This document shows positions 63,862 to 64,000 of a stretch of DNA of 64,000 nt, in pieces (position 1 is the first letter of the stretch; each line of letters opens with the position of its first letter). The position numbers and the translations under genes were made by a program. The DNA is taken from positions 346,478-410,477 of the forward strand of contig CAWHVQ010000002.1 of assembly GCA_963832895.1 (NCBI GenBank), written 5' to 3'. Source of the DNA: JAMXLO01 sp963832895 (GTDB lineage: Bacteria; Pseudomonadota; Alphaproteobacteria; Acetobacterales; Acetobacteraceae). Below the pieces are notes generated by a model. That model worked only from the letters and a program-made list of their open reading frames with translations. It ran no database searches and was not told the DNA's origin.

Positions 63862-64000
63862 TCCCCGGTATCCAGAACACCGGATACTGGTTCTACGGCC
63901 GGTGTAGGGATATCAGTAGTACCGCACCACAACGAAAATGTCCCCGGATCAGGCCACGGATCAGGATAGCCTGCGCGACGCCGACCATGCAGCCGGTTCG

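Noticed and set aside
1..64000. CRISPR arrays, tRNA or rRNA genes
   Set aside because: No regularly spaced direct repeats and no cloverleaf or rRNA-like segments were found by reading; a covariance search was not possible.

Overview
This is a GC-rich proteobacterial segment, most likely alphaproteobacterial and perhaps Acetobacteraceae-like. That placement is inferred from gene families (DUF3141 with pta and ackA, OmpA/DUF2092, the types of IS21, IS630 and IS66) and not from a marker gene. I see no rRNA, tRNA or CRISPR array. The window reads as an accessory region crowded with transposons and their wreckage. Many otherwise recognisable genes carry one frameshift, so either decay is advanced or the assembly has residual indel errors.

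1-16.7 kb: a partial ISL3 element, then an OmpA-family gene split by a 1,292-bp ISAs1-family element with a 10-bp target duplication. OmpA and IS630 debris, a DUF2254 membrane protein and a complete four-gene IS21-family element (7911-11412) follow. After that come a broken cytochrome c, a BASS-type transporter, and a large GH63/MGH1-like glucosidase whose missing middle part lies inverted at 16.4-16.7 kb beside a truncated DUF502 gene. A 77-bp near-perfect inverted repeat brackets 6.2-15.8 kb.

17.3-32.7 kb: a fermentative carbon block. On the + strand are CoA-transferase subunits (atoD/atoA-like), a DUF3141 protein, phosphotransacetylase, FabI-type enoyl reductase and acetate kinase. On the - strand are pflB, pflA, an AspT-like exchanger and a formate/nitrite channel. 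Then come a serine dehydratase with a Tat-like leader and an outer-membrane barrel. FNR-like palindromes lie 64 bp before the first gene of the + operon and about 80 bp before pflB. Together these genes would make, interconvert and export acetyl-CoA, acetyl phosphate, acetate and formate under low oxygen.

32.9-41.7 kb: small exported proteins, a decayed beta-carbonic anhydrase, an OmpA-DUF2092 fusion, and a compact operon of AI-2E-type permease, outer-membrane efflux lipoprotein, HlyD adaptor, DUF2955 permease and a small K+ channel-like protein.

41.9-64 kb: a mobile-element graveyard. Two recombinase-in-trio (RIT) elements, each with three tyrosine recombinases, sit inside transposase genes of other insertion sequences. 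RIT-1 (43.09-46.48 kb) lies between two inward-facing IS66 halves. RIT-2 (55.46-60.12 kb) lies inside istA of a second IS21 element (54905-62240). RIT-2 is itself interrupted by a second ISAs1-family copy (56547-57801). About 1.08 kb of that copy is colinear with the intact copy at 2.2-3.5 kb but has had most of its + strand cytosines replaced by adenine. This strand-biased corruption is the strangest signal in the window and is either an unusual mutational event or an assembly artefact. Between the RIT elements are remnants of an acyltransferase, IS256 and IS66 transposases, a phage terminase, a double-cupin protein and an alpha/beta hydrolase. The window ends with a serine recombinase and two unrecognised - strand genes.
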